DNA from: Acidimicrobiia bacterium
Lineage (GTDB): Bacteria; Actinomycetota; Acidimicrobiia; Spongiisociales; UBA5794
Reading direction: 5' to 3'
Assembly: GCA_029939995.1 (NCBI GenBank)
Contig: JAOZRW010000003.1
Location: 1 to 50,662, forward strand
Length of the DNA: 50,662 nucleotides
Both the position numbers and the translations under genes were made by a program. Under the pieces are notes generated by a model. That model was not told where the DNA came from, did no database searches, and saw only the letters and a program-made list of their open reading frames with translations. Positions 35,400-43,255 of the stretch are shown piece after piece (the stretch's first letter is position 1; every line of letters begins with the position of its first letter).

Positions 35400-35584
35400 G
35401 GACCTTCGTCCGTAATCATGGGGCCGAAAGGCCCTGGCGCCGACCCCGGGCCTGTGGCAGGCGAGATGGGGCGGTCGCGCCGGCGTACCCACGCGAGAGC
35501 GGGCGGTCGCGTGTTCGGCTGGTCATATAGCGAGAGAACCGGTACCATCGCGTCTCGCTCCCGGGTCACGGGGGTATCCCCGTG
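35400..35584 (+). promoter_or_regulatory. Structured leader region of rplM
   Basis: The 341-base gap before rplM contains several small hairpins: ggac-cttc-gtcc (35400-35411), gggcc-gaaa-ggccc (35421-35434, GNRA loop) and cacgggg-gtat-ccccgtg (35567-35584), which ends 17 bases before the rplM ATG. TACCAT at 35543-35548 could be a -10 element, with the last hairpin then in the transcript. The last hairpin is placed to regulate rplM translation, as ribosomal-protein leaders do; I cannot match it to a named family. Confidence 0.5.
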
Positions 35585-35601
35585 CCGTCTGAGGATTTCC
35601 G

Positions 35602-36066
35602 ATGAGAGCCAAGCTGCAAAAAACATTCACGCCCACACCCGCCGACATCGAGCGGACCTGGTACGTGGTCGATGCCGAGGACATACCGCTCGGCCGTCTC
35701 GCATCCGAGGTCGCTCAGATCTTGCGCGGTAAGCACAAGCCCACCTTCGCCCCGCACATGGACATGGGCGACTACGTCATCGTCGTCAACGCCGACAAAG
35801 TCGCCGTGACCGGGAACAAGGAGAGCGAGAAGGTCTACTACCGCCACTCCGGTTACCCGGGTGGGCTGCGGTCCAAGACGCTCGCCCAACTGCGCGCCGA
35901 TCACCCCGACCGGCTCGTGCAGAACGCCGTTCGGGGAATGGTTCCCAAGAACCGCCTCGGGCGACAGGTGCTCACGAAACTCAAGGTGTATGCCGGTCCG
36001 GATCATCCGCACAGCGCGCAGAAACCAGAACCACTCACGCTCACGCATGGAAAGGCTGAAGGCTGA
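35602..36066 (+). CDS. rplM: 50S ribosomal protein L13
   Basis: L13 (154 aa) is an early 50S assembly protein. [46 protein letters not shown] appears in pieces typical of the family, with [10 protein letters not shown] and [13 protein letters not shown]. It overlaps rpsI by one base, the usual L13-S9 pair. Confidence 0.98.
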   Translation: MRAKLQKTFTPTPADIERTWYVVDAEDIPLGRLASEVAQILRGKHKPTFAPHMDMGDYVIVVNADKVAVTGNKESEKVYYRHSGYPGGLRSKTLAQLRADHPDRLVQNAVRGMVPKNRLGRQVLTKLKVYAGPDHPHSAQKPEPLTLTHGKAEG

Positions 36067-36458
36067 TGGCCAAACCGCTCGTCCAGGCCACCGGCCGCAG
36101 GAAGACCTCGGTTGCCCGGGTACGTCTTCTCGACGGCACGGGACAGGTCACGCTCAACGGGAAGAGCCTCGATGACTACTTCCCCGAAGCGACACATCGC
36201 ACGCGCGCGATGGAGCCGCTCAAGATCACCGATCAAGAGGGGCGCTACGACATCAGCGCGACCCTCGAAGGCGGCGGCACGACCGGGCAGAGCGATGCGC
36301 TCCGTCTCGGCATCGCCCGCGCGCTCATCGAGCTCGACCCCGAGCTTCGGCCGGTGCTCAAGAAGGCCGGGTTCCTCCGCCGCGACGACCGCAAGGTCGA
36401 GCGCAAGAAGTACGGTCTTCGCAAAGCACGTCGCGCTCCGCAGTTCACCAAGCGTTGA
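36066..36458 (+). CDS. rpsI: 30S ribosomal protein S9
   Basis: S9 (130 aa) reaches the P-site tRNA with its C-terminal tail. [15 protein letters not shown], the [19 protein letters not shown] core and the C-terminal [22 protein letters not shown], ending in the conserved KR, are as expected. Confidence 0.98.
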   Translation: MAKPLVQATGRRKTSVARVRLLDGTGQVTLNGKSLDDYFPEATHRTRAMEPLKITDQEGRYDISATLEGGGTTGQSDALRLGIARALIELDPELRPVLKKAGFLRRDDRKVERKKYGLRKARRAPQFTKR

Positions 36459-36503
36459 TCCGGGCACGTCGCCCTTCACGATCGACTCCCGGGGGGAGGC
36501 GCC

Positions 36504-37820
36504 ATGACGGATGAACGTCACCTGTTCGGAACCGATGGTGTCCGGGGTGTCGCGAACGAGGATCTGACGCCTGCAATGGCGTTCAATCTCGCCCGTGCCG
36601 CCGGCGAAGGCCGCGAAGGTCACGTCATCATCGGTCGCGACACCCGACGGTCGGGCGCGATGCTCGCAGCGGCGCTCATGGCCGGATTCAACTCGGTCGG
36701 TGTCGACACCATGGACATCGGGATCATCCCGGTCGGCGCCGTGTCCCGTCTCGTGCGCGACACGCGGGCGACGCTCGGCGTGATGGTGAGCGCATCCCAC
36801 AACCCCGCCGAGGACAACGGCATCAAGTTCTTCGGACCGAACGGGACCAAGCTCTCGGACGTCGACGAGCTGGCCATCGAAGCACGGTACTTCGAGGGCG
36901 ATCCGTGGATCCGCGGTGTTGGACGCAAGGTCGGCATCCAGATGGTGATGAGCGACGCCGTCGAGCGCTACGTGCACGCCATCGTCCAACCCGTCGAGTA
37001 CTCGATGAGAGGTCTCGAGTTCGCCGTCGACACGGCCAACGGCGCCGCCTTCCTCGCTGCGCCGCTGCTGTTCGAGCGGATCGGGGCAACCGTCGAGATC
37101 TTCCACGCCGATCCGGACGGCATGAACATCAACCACCGGTGCGGCGCGACCCACCCGGAACGGCTCGCACAGGAAGCCGCCGGACGTGTCGGCCTCTCGT
37201 TCGACGGTGACGCCGACCGACTCATCGCCGTGGACGAGGATGGCGTCGTCGCAGACGGCGACGTCATCATGGCGATCTTCGCTCAGTGGATGAAGGAGCG
37301 CGGCCGGCTCAAGAACAACGTCGTCGTCACGACCGTCATGTCGAACCTCGGGTTCAGGAAAGCGATGGAGCGGCTCGGAATCACCGTCATCGAGACGGCG
37401 GTCGGAGACCGGTACGTCCTCGAGGCGATGCGCACGTCGCGTGCCGTCGTCGGCGGGGAACAGTCCGGCCACGTCCTCCTGGAGGACCGGGCGACCGGGG
37501 ACGGGCTCCGGACGGCGCTGCGCCTGATGGAGGTCATGGCCTCCACCGGCAAGGAACTGCGCGAGTTGCGCACCGTGATGCAGGCGTATCCGCAGGTGCT
37601 GACCAACATCACCGTGAAGGACAAGGCGTTCGCCGAGAACGCAGCCGTCGTCGCCGCGGTGGCTGAAGGCGAGCGGGCGCTCGCAGGTCGAGGACGCGTC
37701 CTCGTACGCGCCTCCGGCACGGAGCCGCTCGTCCGGGTGATGGTCGAGGCCCCGACCGCATCCGAATCGGCTCAGGTGGCCGACGCGATCGCGAAGATCG
37801 TCAAGTCCGAACTCTCGTAG
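36504..37820 (+). CDS. glmM: Phosphoglucosamine mutase
   Basis: GlmM (438 aa) converts glucosamine-6-phosphate to glucosamine-1-phosphate for peptidoglycan and UDP-GlcNAc synthesis. FGTDGVRGVAN opens the protein; the phosphoserine loop is VSASHNPAEDNGIKFF, the metal loop is SFDGDADRLIAVDEDG, the sugar loop is GGEQSGH, and the phosphate-binding end is VRASGTEPLVRVMVE. GGGGAGG precedes the ATG. With glmS downstream it supplies the first two steps of amino-sugar synthesis. Confidence 0.97.
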   Translation: MTDERHLFGTDGVRGVANEDLTPAMAFNLARAAGEGREGHVIIGRDTRRSGAMLAAALMAGFNSVGVDTMDIGIIPVGAVSRLVRDTRATLGVMVSASHNPAEDNGIKFFGPNGTKLSDVDELAIEARYFEGDPWIRGVGRKVGIQMVMSDAVERYVHAIVQPVEYSMRGLEFAVDTANGAAFLAAPLLFERIGATVEIFHADPDGMNINHRCGATHPERLAQEAAGRVGLSFDGDADRLIAVDEDGVVADGDVIMAIFAQWMKERGRLKNNVVVTTVMSNLGFRKAMERLGITVIETAVGDRYVLEAMRTSRAVVGGEQSGHVLLEDRATGDGLRTALRLMEVMASTGKELRELRTVMQAYPQVLTNITVKDKAFAENAAVVAAVAEGERALAGRGRVLVRASGTEPLVRVMVEAPTASESAQVADAIAKIVKSELS

Positions 37821-37911
37821 CCGGCGGCCGGTCGGTCGAAACCCGGCGGAAATACCGGTCCCGCGGGCTACGCTCTGTGTCACAACCGAACCATCGACCG
37901 GAGACCATCCA

Positions 37912-38054
37912 AGCGCCTGCCCTCGCACGAGCGAGGTGACGAGGAAGAGGGATCATCGAACAGTCGGCGGGTGCCCTCTCGGCCGCTCACGGTCGTCACG
38001 GGGTCAGGCAAAGCCCGGAAGCGATTCCGGGGACAACCCTCCCCGAGTGAGGCA
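37912..38054 (+). ncRNA. glmS ribozyme-riboswitch
   Basis: The leader of glmS matches the self-cleaving glmS ribozyme core: a|gcgcc cleavage site (between 37912 and 37913), then the P2 hairpin cctcgc-acga-gcgagg, tgacgagg, agaggg-atcatcga, tcggcgggtgccctct. These equal the conserved core of Bacillus glmS ribozymes. Downstream P3/P4-like elements follow, including ccggaa-gcga-ttccgg (GNRA loop) and the ctcac/gtgag closing stem. Binding of glucosamine-6-phosphate should trigger cleavage and lower glmS expression. The exact 3' limit is approximate. Confidence 0.93.
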
Positions 38055-38104
38055 GAGCACGATTCTGCAGCATCCTCCGGTCCACCATCGAGGAGGTCGC
38101 GCGC

Positions 38105-39928
38105 GTGTGCGGAATCATGGGCTACGTCGGCCCGCAACAGGCTGCTCCCATCATCATCGACGGATTGAAGCGTCTCGAGTACCGGGGCTACGACTCGGCG
38201 GGGATCGCCGTCGCCAACAGCAGGATCGACGTGCGGAAGTCCGAGGGGAAGATCGTGCGGCTCGCCGCGCTCCTCGACCGGGAACCGCTCGAAGGAACGG
38301 TGGGGATCGGACACACCCGGTGGGCGACACACGGGAAACCGAGCGATCTCAACGCGCACCCGCACACCGACCCGACGGGGAGCTTCGTCGTCGTTCACAA
38401 CGGCATCATCGAGAACTTCCAGACGCTGCGCGAGGAGCTCGAGTCGGGCGGCGCGGCCCTCACGTCGGAGACCGACACCGAGATCCTCGCCCACCTCGTG
38501 GCGGAGGAGTACGACGGCGACCTGGCCGCAGCGGTGCGCCGCGCCGTCGAACGTGCCGAAGGAGCCTACGCGCTCGTCGTGATGACGATCAACGAGCCCC
38601 GTAAGATCGTCGCCGTCCGGAAGATCAGTCCGCTCATCGTCGGACTCGGTGATGGTGAGACGTTCCTCGCCTCGGACATCCCCGCCGTGCTCCACCGGAC
38701 CCGGGACTTCCTCATCGTCGAAGACGACGAGCTCGTCACGATCACGGAGGACGGCGCCGTCATCGAGACGATCGACGGTGGGGTCGTCGACCGCGACGTC
38801 ATGCACATCGATTGGGACGCCGAGCAAGCCGAGAAGGGCGGGTTCGAGCACTTCATGCTCAAAGAGATCTACGAGCAGCCCGCTGTGATCACCGAGACGC
38901 TCGGCGGTCGTCTGGGCGAGGACGGCACGACCTGGCTCGAAGACGTCGAGTTCGACGACGCCTTCGTCCGGGACCTCGAGACGGTGTGGATCACGGCATG
39001 CGGAACGGCGTATCACGCCGGGCTGGTGGGTCGCGAGATCTTCCAGCGGGTGCTGCGGCTCCCGACGATCGTGGAGTACGCCCACGAGATGCGGTACGCC
39101 GACCCGATGATCAAGCGGGGAGATCTCACGATCGCGATCTCGCAGTCGGGTGAGACGGCCGACACGCTCGCAGCGGCCCGACTTGCGGCCGAGAGAGGGT
39201 CGCGGATGCTGGCGTTGACGAACGTCGTGGCGTCGACGTTGAGCCGCTACGCGGACGACATCCTGTACACGCGGGCGGGCCCGGAGATCTCGGTCGCCTC
39301 GACCAAGGCCTATCTGGCGATGCTCATCGGCCAGTATCTCCTGGCGCTGCGCCTCGGCACGGCGCGAGGGTCGATCGATCGGGAGCGTGCCACCGAGATC
39401 GCACGCGGCCTGAACCGGCTTCCGGCCCAGGTCGAGGAGATCCTCGAACACGACCAGGCGATCGTCGACGCGGCCGGGGCCATCGTCGACGCCGACGACA
39501 TCTACTTCATCGGCCGCGGGCTCGACTACGCGGTGGCGATGGAAGGCTCCCTGAAGCTGAAGGAGATCTCGTACCTCCACAGTGAAGCGATGCCGGCGGG
39601 TGAGTTGAAGCACGGAACGCTCGCCCTCATCACCGACGACGTTCCGGTGGTCGTCGTCGTGACCCAGCGGGCGACCTACGACAAGACGATCTCGGCCGTC
39701 CAGGAAGTCAAAGCGAGGGGCGGCAAGGTCGTCGCCGTCGCCTACGACACCGACACGGAGATCGAGAAGTTCGCCGAGATCGTTCTGCGTATCCCGGAGA
39801 CCGACGATCTGCTCGCTCCGGTGAACGCCGCCGTCCCGCTCCAGCTGCTGGCCTACCACGTGGCGAAACTCCGCGGGCACGGCATCGATCAGCCGCGTAA
39901 CCTGGCCAAGTCGGTGACGGTCGAGTAG
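38105..39928 (+). CDS. glmS: Glutamine-fructose-6-phosphate aminotransferase
   Basis: GlmS (607 aa) makes glucosamine-6-phosphate from fructose-6-phosphate and glutamine. The start is GTG at 38105, so the mature protein begins with the nucleophilic Cys (CGIMGYVG). The Ntn amidotransferase half has RLEYRGYDSAGIAV and GHTRWATHG. Two SIS isomerase domains follow (TACGTAYHAGLVG, SQSGETADTL, ISVASTKAY), and the C-terminus is the invariant PRNLAKSVTVE. AGGAGGT precedes the start. Expression is under the ribozyme just upstream. Confidence 0.98.
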   Translation: MCGIMGYVGPQQAAPIIIDGLKRLEYRGYDSAGIAVANSRIDVRKSEGKIVRLAALLDREPLEGTVGIGHTRWATHGKPSDLNAHPHTDPTGSFVVVHNGIIENFQTLREELESGGAALTSETDTEILAHLVAEEYDGDLAAAVRRAVERAEGAYALVVMTINEPRKIVAVRKISPLIVGLGDGETFLASDIPAVLHRTRDFLIVEDDELVTITEDGAVIETIDGGVVDRDVMHIDWDAEQAEKGGFEHFMLKEIYEQPAVITETLGGRLGEDGTTWLEDVEFDDAFVRDLETVWITACGTAYHAGLVGREIFQRVLRLPTIVEYAHEMRYADPMIKRGDLTIAISQSGETADTLAAARLAAERGSRMLALTNVVASTLSRYADDILYTRAGPEISVASTKAYLAMLIGQYLLALRLGTARGSIDRERATEIARGLNRLPAQVEEILEHDQAIVDAAGAIVDADDIYFIGRGLDYAVAMEGSLKLKEISYLHSEAMPAGELKHGTLALITDDVPVVVVVTQRATYDKTISAVQEVKARGGKVVAVAYDTDTEIEKFAEIVLRIPETDDLLAPVNAAVPLQLLAYHVAKLRGHGIDQPRNLAKSVTVE

Positions 39929-39962
39929 AGCCCTCGATCGGGCCGGCGGGAGGAGCCAGCGA

Positions 39963-40343
39963 ATGGACATCATCGGTCTCGGAGTCGATCTCGTCGAAGT
40001 CGAACGCGTACGCGGGCTCGTCACGCGATACGGCGAGACGTTCCGCGAGCGTTGCTTCACCGATCACGAATGGGCGTACGCTCAGCGGTTCCGCGACCCG
40101 TCGACCCGGCTGGCGGCGCGGTTCGCCGGCAAGGAAGCCGTGATGAAGAGCCTGGGAACCGGCTGGCGACATCTGAGGTGGAAGGACATCGAGATCACCG
40201 GAGGGGGAGCGCCGACGGTCAACCTGTCGGGACGCGCCGCCGAGCGTGCGGCGATGATCGGCGTCGATGCGGTTCTCGTCACGATCACGCACACGAGAGA
40301 TCAATCGATCGTGATGGCGATCGCGACCGGCGAAGCGAACTGA
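39963..40343 (+). CDS. acpS: Holo-[acyl-carrier-protein] synthase
   Basis: AcpS (126 aa) transfers 4'-phosphopantetheine from CoA to acyl carrier protein. The metal-binding motif IIGLGVDLVEVERV, the CFTDHEWAYAQ segment and FAGKEAVMKSLGTGW are family signatures. Length is standard. AGGAG precedes the ATG, 35 bases after glmS, in the common glmS-acpS-alr neighbourhood. Confidence 0.96.
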   Translation: MDIIGLGVDLVEVERVRGLVTRYGETFRERCFTDHEWAYAQRFRDPSTRLAARFAGKEAVMKSLGTGWRHLRWKDIEITGGGAPTVNLSGRAAERAAMIGVDAVLVTITHTRDQSIVMAIATGEAN

Positions 40344-40466
40344 TCGATCCGCCGACTCGTCATGTGGCTTCTGGCGGCGTCGAGATGGCACCGCTCCCGT
40401 TCCTACCCGTTTCCCCAGCGAGGTCTCAATCCACGGTATGTGCGGCGGCATGGGCCTCCTTGTCCT

Positions 40467-40521
40467 GTCCCCCCGACCGCCGGGGCGGGGGGACGCGAGG
40501 AGCTTGCGACGAGCAGGGGGG
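40467..40521 (+). repeat. Intergenic palindromic repeat, copy 2
   Basis: GTCCCCCCG, loop accgccgggg, CGGGGGGAC, then gcgaggagcttgcgacgagc and AGGGGGG. It matches the minus-strand reading of copy 1 in both modules. Confidence 0.75.
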
Positions 40522-40613
40522 CGCCTTCGATGCAAGGGGTCCCACAGCTGAGAGCCATTCGGGGCCTCATCGACGGGTCCGAGCTTCCAGAGCCCCCACT
40601 GCCCTGCCGGGTG

Positions 40614-40644
40614 TCTCCCCCGCGTCCTTCGTCGCCGGGGGAGA
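40614..40644. repeat. Variant hairpin of the same style
   Basis: tctcccccg, 13-base loop, cgggggaga. The 9-bp arms resemble the repeat's first hairpin with one changed pair at the end. Confidence 0.5.
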
Positions 40645-40835
40645 AGGTCAAGGAGAGCCCTTGGCAACTTCATCCGGATCGTGAACAGCCCGAAACCCGG
40701 GAATCCCAGAAACCAGCTGGGAGACTCACCAATCCACTACGCACAAACCGCGGATCCAGGTGAGGCTGGGGCACGCGCCCCGTTCTGCGGGTGCGCAGGG
40801 GGTTTCCATGGGGCTCGTGTCCGGTGGGTACGCCT

Positions 40836-40896
40836 CCCCCCTGCGAATTCGCTTGGCGAATTCGCGTCCCCCCGGTCCCTTGCGGTCCGGGGGGAC
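40836..40896 (-). repeat. Intergenic palindromic repeat, copy 3 (reverse orientation)
   Basis: On the minus strand: GTCCCCCCG, loop gaccgcaagggac, CGGGGGGAC (arms 40888-40896 and 40866-40874), then gcgaattcgccaagcgaattcgc and AGGGGGG. The middle module here is itself a hairpin (gcgaattcgc direct copies around ccaa). Confidence 0.75.
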
Positions 40897-40949
40897 AGGG
40901 AAGCGAGCCGCGGATTCAGATCACGGTTGGGGTCGACGGACCTGTCCGG

Positions 40950-41669
40950 CTACTGCTCCATCGAGGGGTTCCAGACCTCCCACACCTTGCCGACCAGGTC
41001 GGGCCCGGGCTTCAACGTGAGCTCACCCGGCTGCCAACCGGCCGGGGTGGCCCGGCTGCCGCCGGATTCCCGGACGAGCTGGAACGCCTGGATCTGGCGG
41101 ATCGTCTCACTGAGTCGCCGGCCGACCGGTGGCGTCAGCACCTCCATCCCCTGGATCACTCCGTCGGGATCGATGATGAAACGGCCGCGCAGCTCGATGC
41201 CCTGGGCTTCGTCCCAGACGCCGTACGCCCGTCCGATGTTCCCCGCCTGATCCGACGCCATCGCGAACGGGATGCCGCCGTCGACCATCTTGGTGAGCTC
41301 GTGATCGTTCCACATCTTGTGGACGAAGTGGCTATCGACGCTGACGGAGATGACCTCGACGCCGAGATCCTGAAGTTCCGAATACTTGTCGGCGACCGCC
41401 GACACTTCGGTCGCTCAGACGAAGGTGAAGTCGCCGGGGTAGAAGCAGAGCAACACCCAGCTTCCGGCGTAGTCCGACAGGCTCACGGGATTGAAGCTGC
41501 CCTTGTGATAGGCAGGTGCGGTGAAGTCGGGGGCTTTCTGCCCGACGGTTGCAGTCACGTGTACCTCCAGAGGTAGTTCGTCGACGATCGCGGGGGCATG
41601 TGCATCCGACGGCGCGTCGTCGCCGACGGTGCCGGTCACCCGGCCACATCCAACGGCTTCTTCGGCCAT
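40950..41669 (-). CDS. prxU: Selenocysteine peroxiredoxin, PrxU-like (in-frame TGA = Sec)
   Basis: A 239-aa peroxiredoxin whose frame is interrupted once by TGA (41415-41417). The TGA falls exactly at the peroxidatic position: CFYPGDFTFV-U-ATEVSAVADKYSE, where Cys-type relatives have C. The frame is otherwise continuous, with VGQKAPDFTAPAYHKG before and VSVDSHFVHKMWNDHEL, GRFIIDPDGVIQ and VLTPPVGR after, ending GKVWEVWN. So the two ORF-track pieces (41415..41948 and 40950..41405) are one selenoprotein. The start is the second of two ATGs, 6 nt after GAAGGG. It should reduce peroxides in the cytosol. It needs SelA, SelB and tRNA-Sec from elsewhere in the genome. Confidence 0.9.
41388..41414 (-). 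promoter_or_regulatory. Bacterial SECIS-like hairpin after the Sec codon
   Basis: Reading from the TGA on the minus strand: 11 bases, then gtcggc-ggtc-gccgac, a perfect 6-bp stem with a GGTC loop that starts with G. The loop begins 17 bases after the TGA, within the known bacterial SECIS range, and resembles the GGUC loop of E. coli fdhF. Confidence 0.75.
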
Positions 41670-41694
41670 CATCGACCCTTCGCTCGGTCCTTTC

Positions 41695-41724
41695 ATCATA
41701 TCCGGCGAGGACCACGCCGTCCAA
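41695..41724 (-). promoter_or_regulatory. Promoter of the prxU gene
   Basis: On the minus strand TTGGAC, 18-base spacer, TATGAT, about 26 bases before the start codon. Confidence 0.65.
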
Positions 41725-41754
41725 ACCCCCCGGAATCGCATCGGAAGAGAACGC

Positions 41755-41784
41755 GAAGCGGCCGCTCCGTGGAGCGGCCGCTTC
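41755..41784. terminator. Hairpin between the cytochrome-like relic and prxU
   Basis: gaagcggccgctcc-gt-ggagcggccgcttc, 14-bp perfect arms and a 2-base loop. On the minus strand it follows the relic's stop codon by about 28 bases. Confidence 0.8.
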
Positions 41785-41812
41785 TTTGGTCGGGCCCGTC
41801 CCGGGGAGGGGT

Positions 41813-41875
41813 TCACTGCAGAGTGCGGAGATAGGCGACGATGTCTGCAGATCGAGACCCGGTGCCGGTGGGAAA
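41813..41875 (-). pseudogene. C-terminal relic of a cytochrome c-like gene
   Basis: After an in-frame TGA (41876-41878) the minus strand reads FPTGTGSRSADIVAYLRTLQ and stops. ADIVAYLRTL is the usual last helix of class I cytochromes c. No CxxCH haem motif or longer frame is visible upstream in 41879-42133, so this is at best a decayed remnant with its terminator hairpin preserved. Confidence 0.4.
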
Positions 41876-42121
41876 TCACCTTGCGGTGACGTGTCCACTC
41901 CCTCCGGTTGACCGGATCGCATACGGGCCGACCGGTTCTCAAATTCAACTGGCGGATAGCCGTCGAGTCTCTCCTATCTCGGATCCCATGGCCTCAGCCG
42001 GGGACCGGACTGCTTCCGACGCCGACACTACGGGTCGCGGCGGGTCCGGCGTAGGGCCGAACGGCCCGCTTCTGACGGGGTACCGACATTTCCCCGGCGC
42101 ATCGGACCGGATGGGAGTCGT

Positions 42122-42127
42122 TACCCT
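42122..42127 (+). promoter_or_regulatory. -10 element for a leaderless alr mRNA
   Basis: TACCCT followed by six bases and the ATG at 42134, with no ribosome binding site. Confidence 0.55.
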
Positions 42128-42133
42128 TGCACC

Positions 42134-43255
42134 ATGCGTCCTTCCTGGATCGAGGTAGACCTCGACGCGATCGAGTCGAACGTGCGGGAGATCCGCCGCG
42201 CGATCCACCCAGCCGGCGTGTGCGCGGTCGTCAAGGCCGACGGATACGGGCACGGTGACGTCCCCGTCGCCGAAGCGGCCATCGCCGGCGGAGCGAACCT
42301 CCTCGCCGTCGCCCTCGTCTCTGAAGGCATACGGTTGCGCGAAGCCGGCATCGATGCGCCGATCCTCGTGCTCTCGGAACCCCCCATCGACGAGATCGAC
42401 GCGGTCATCGAGTGGTCGCTGACGCCGATCGTCTACCGGCGGGACTTCGTCGAAGCCGTCGCGGAGCGAGCGAACCGCTCGAACAGCGTTCCCTATCCCG
42501 TTCACCTGAAGCTCGACACCGGGATGCACCGGGTCGGCGTCGCTCCCGCCGACGCGATCGACCTCGCACGACGCATCGATGCGGACGATCGGCTCGTCCT
42601 CGAAGGCATCGCGACCCATCTCTCGGTCGCGGAAGCGGATCCCGAGTTCACCGACCGGCAGGTCGGAGCCCTGCGACGATTCCGAGAGCTCCTGGCGAGC
42701 GAGGGGATCGAGGTCGACTACGTGCATGCGGCCAACACCGCCGGCGCGTTGAACCATCCGGATGCACGGTTCGACTTCGCCAGGATCGGTCTCGGCCTGT
42801 ACGGCCTGCGCCCCGCCCCCGACACCGGGCCCGACGTCGATCTGACCGCCGCGATGCGGGTCGTCTCCAGAGTGTCGTTCGTTCAGCGTCTCCCCGCCGG
42901 GGCCCGGCCGTCCTACGGCAGGGTTCGCCCGCTCGAACGCCCATCGACCGTGGCGACCGTGCCGCTCGGATACGCCGACGGCATCCCCCGCAGGCTCTCC
43001 TCGCTCGGCGGCGAGGTCCTGATCCGCGGGAGGCGATACCCGTTCGCCGGGACCGTGACGATGGACCAGGTCGTCATCGACCTCGGTGACGATCCGGTCG
43101 ACGTCGGCGACGAGGTCGTCTTCATCGGCTCCCAGGGGGCCGAAGAGATCACCGCCACCGAATGGGCGGACCTGCTGTCCACGATCAACTACGAAGTGGT
43201 TTGCCAGTTCGGGCCGAGACTGCCGCGCCGCTACGTCCGGGGGGAGAGCGCATGA
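42134..43255 (+). CDS. alr: Alanine racemase
   Basis: Alr (373 aa) makes D-alanine for peptidoglycan with pyridoxal phosphate. The PLP lysine lies in AVVKADGYGHGDVPVA (around residue 35). The N-terminal TIM barrel has LKLDTGMHRVGV and HAANTAGAL; the C-terminal domain has the second-subunit catalytic Tyr region (VPLGYADGIPR) and VTMDQVVIDLG. Translation seems leaderless. It overlaps the next gene by four bases. Confidence 0.97.
   Translation: MRPSWIEVDLDAIESNVREIRRAIHPAGVCAVVKADGYGHGDVPVAEAAIAGGANLLAVALVSEGIRLREAGIDAPILVLSEPPIDEIDAVIEWSLTPIVYRRDFVEAVAERANRSNSVPYPVHLKLDTGMHRVGVAPADAIDLARRIDADDRLVLEGIATHLSVAEADPEFTDRQVGALRRFRELLASEGIEVDYVHAANTAGALNHPDARFDFARIGLGLYGLRPAPDTGPDVDLTAAMRVVSRVSFVQRLPAGARPSYGRVRPLERPSTVATVPLGYADGIPRRLSSLGGEVLIRGRRYPFAGTVTMDQVVIDLGDDPVDVGDEVVFIGSQGAEEITATEWADLLSTINYEVVCQFGPRLPRRYVRGESA

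Larger units (their letters stand above)
40344..40949. other. 606-base gene-poor region rich in palindromes
   Basis: No ORF here looks real: codon use, length and start sites are poor in all frames. It holds two full copies of the palindromic repeat and one variant hairpin, plus a loose direct repeat (ccgcggatccaggt...gctgggg at about 40748 and ccgcggattcagat...gttgggg at about 40909) around copy 3. I see no tRNA or other known RNA. Confidence 0.6.

Noticed and set aside
28365-40896. CRISPR array
   Set aside because: The repeats are few, far apart, palindromic and in both orientations, without regular spacers.
41415-41417. Premature stop making the peroxiredoxin a pseudogene
   Set aside because: The frame is intact on both sides, the TGA is exactly at the catalytic position, and a SECIS-like hairpin follows, so recoding to selenocysteine explains it better.
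40362-41576. Plus-strand ORFs (for example 40681..41250 and 40791..41576)
   Set aside because: They span the repeat region and the antisense of the peroxiredoxin; no recognisable protein.
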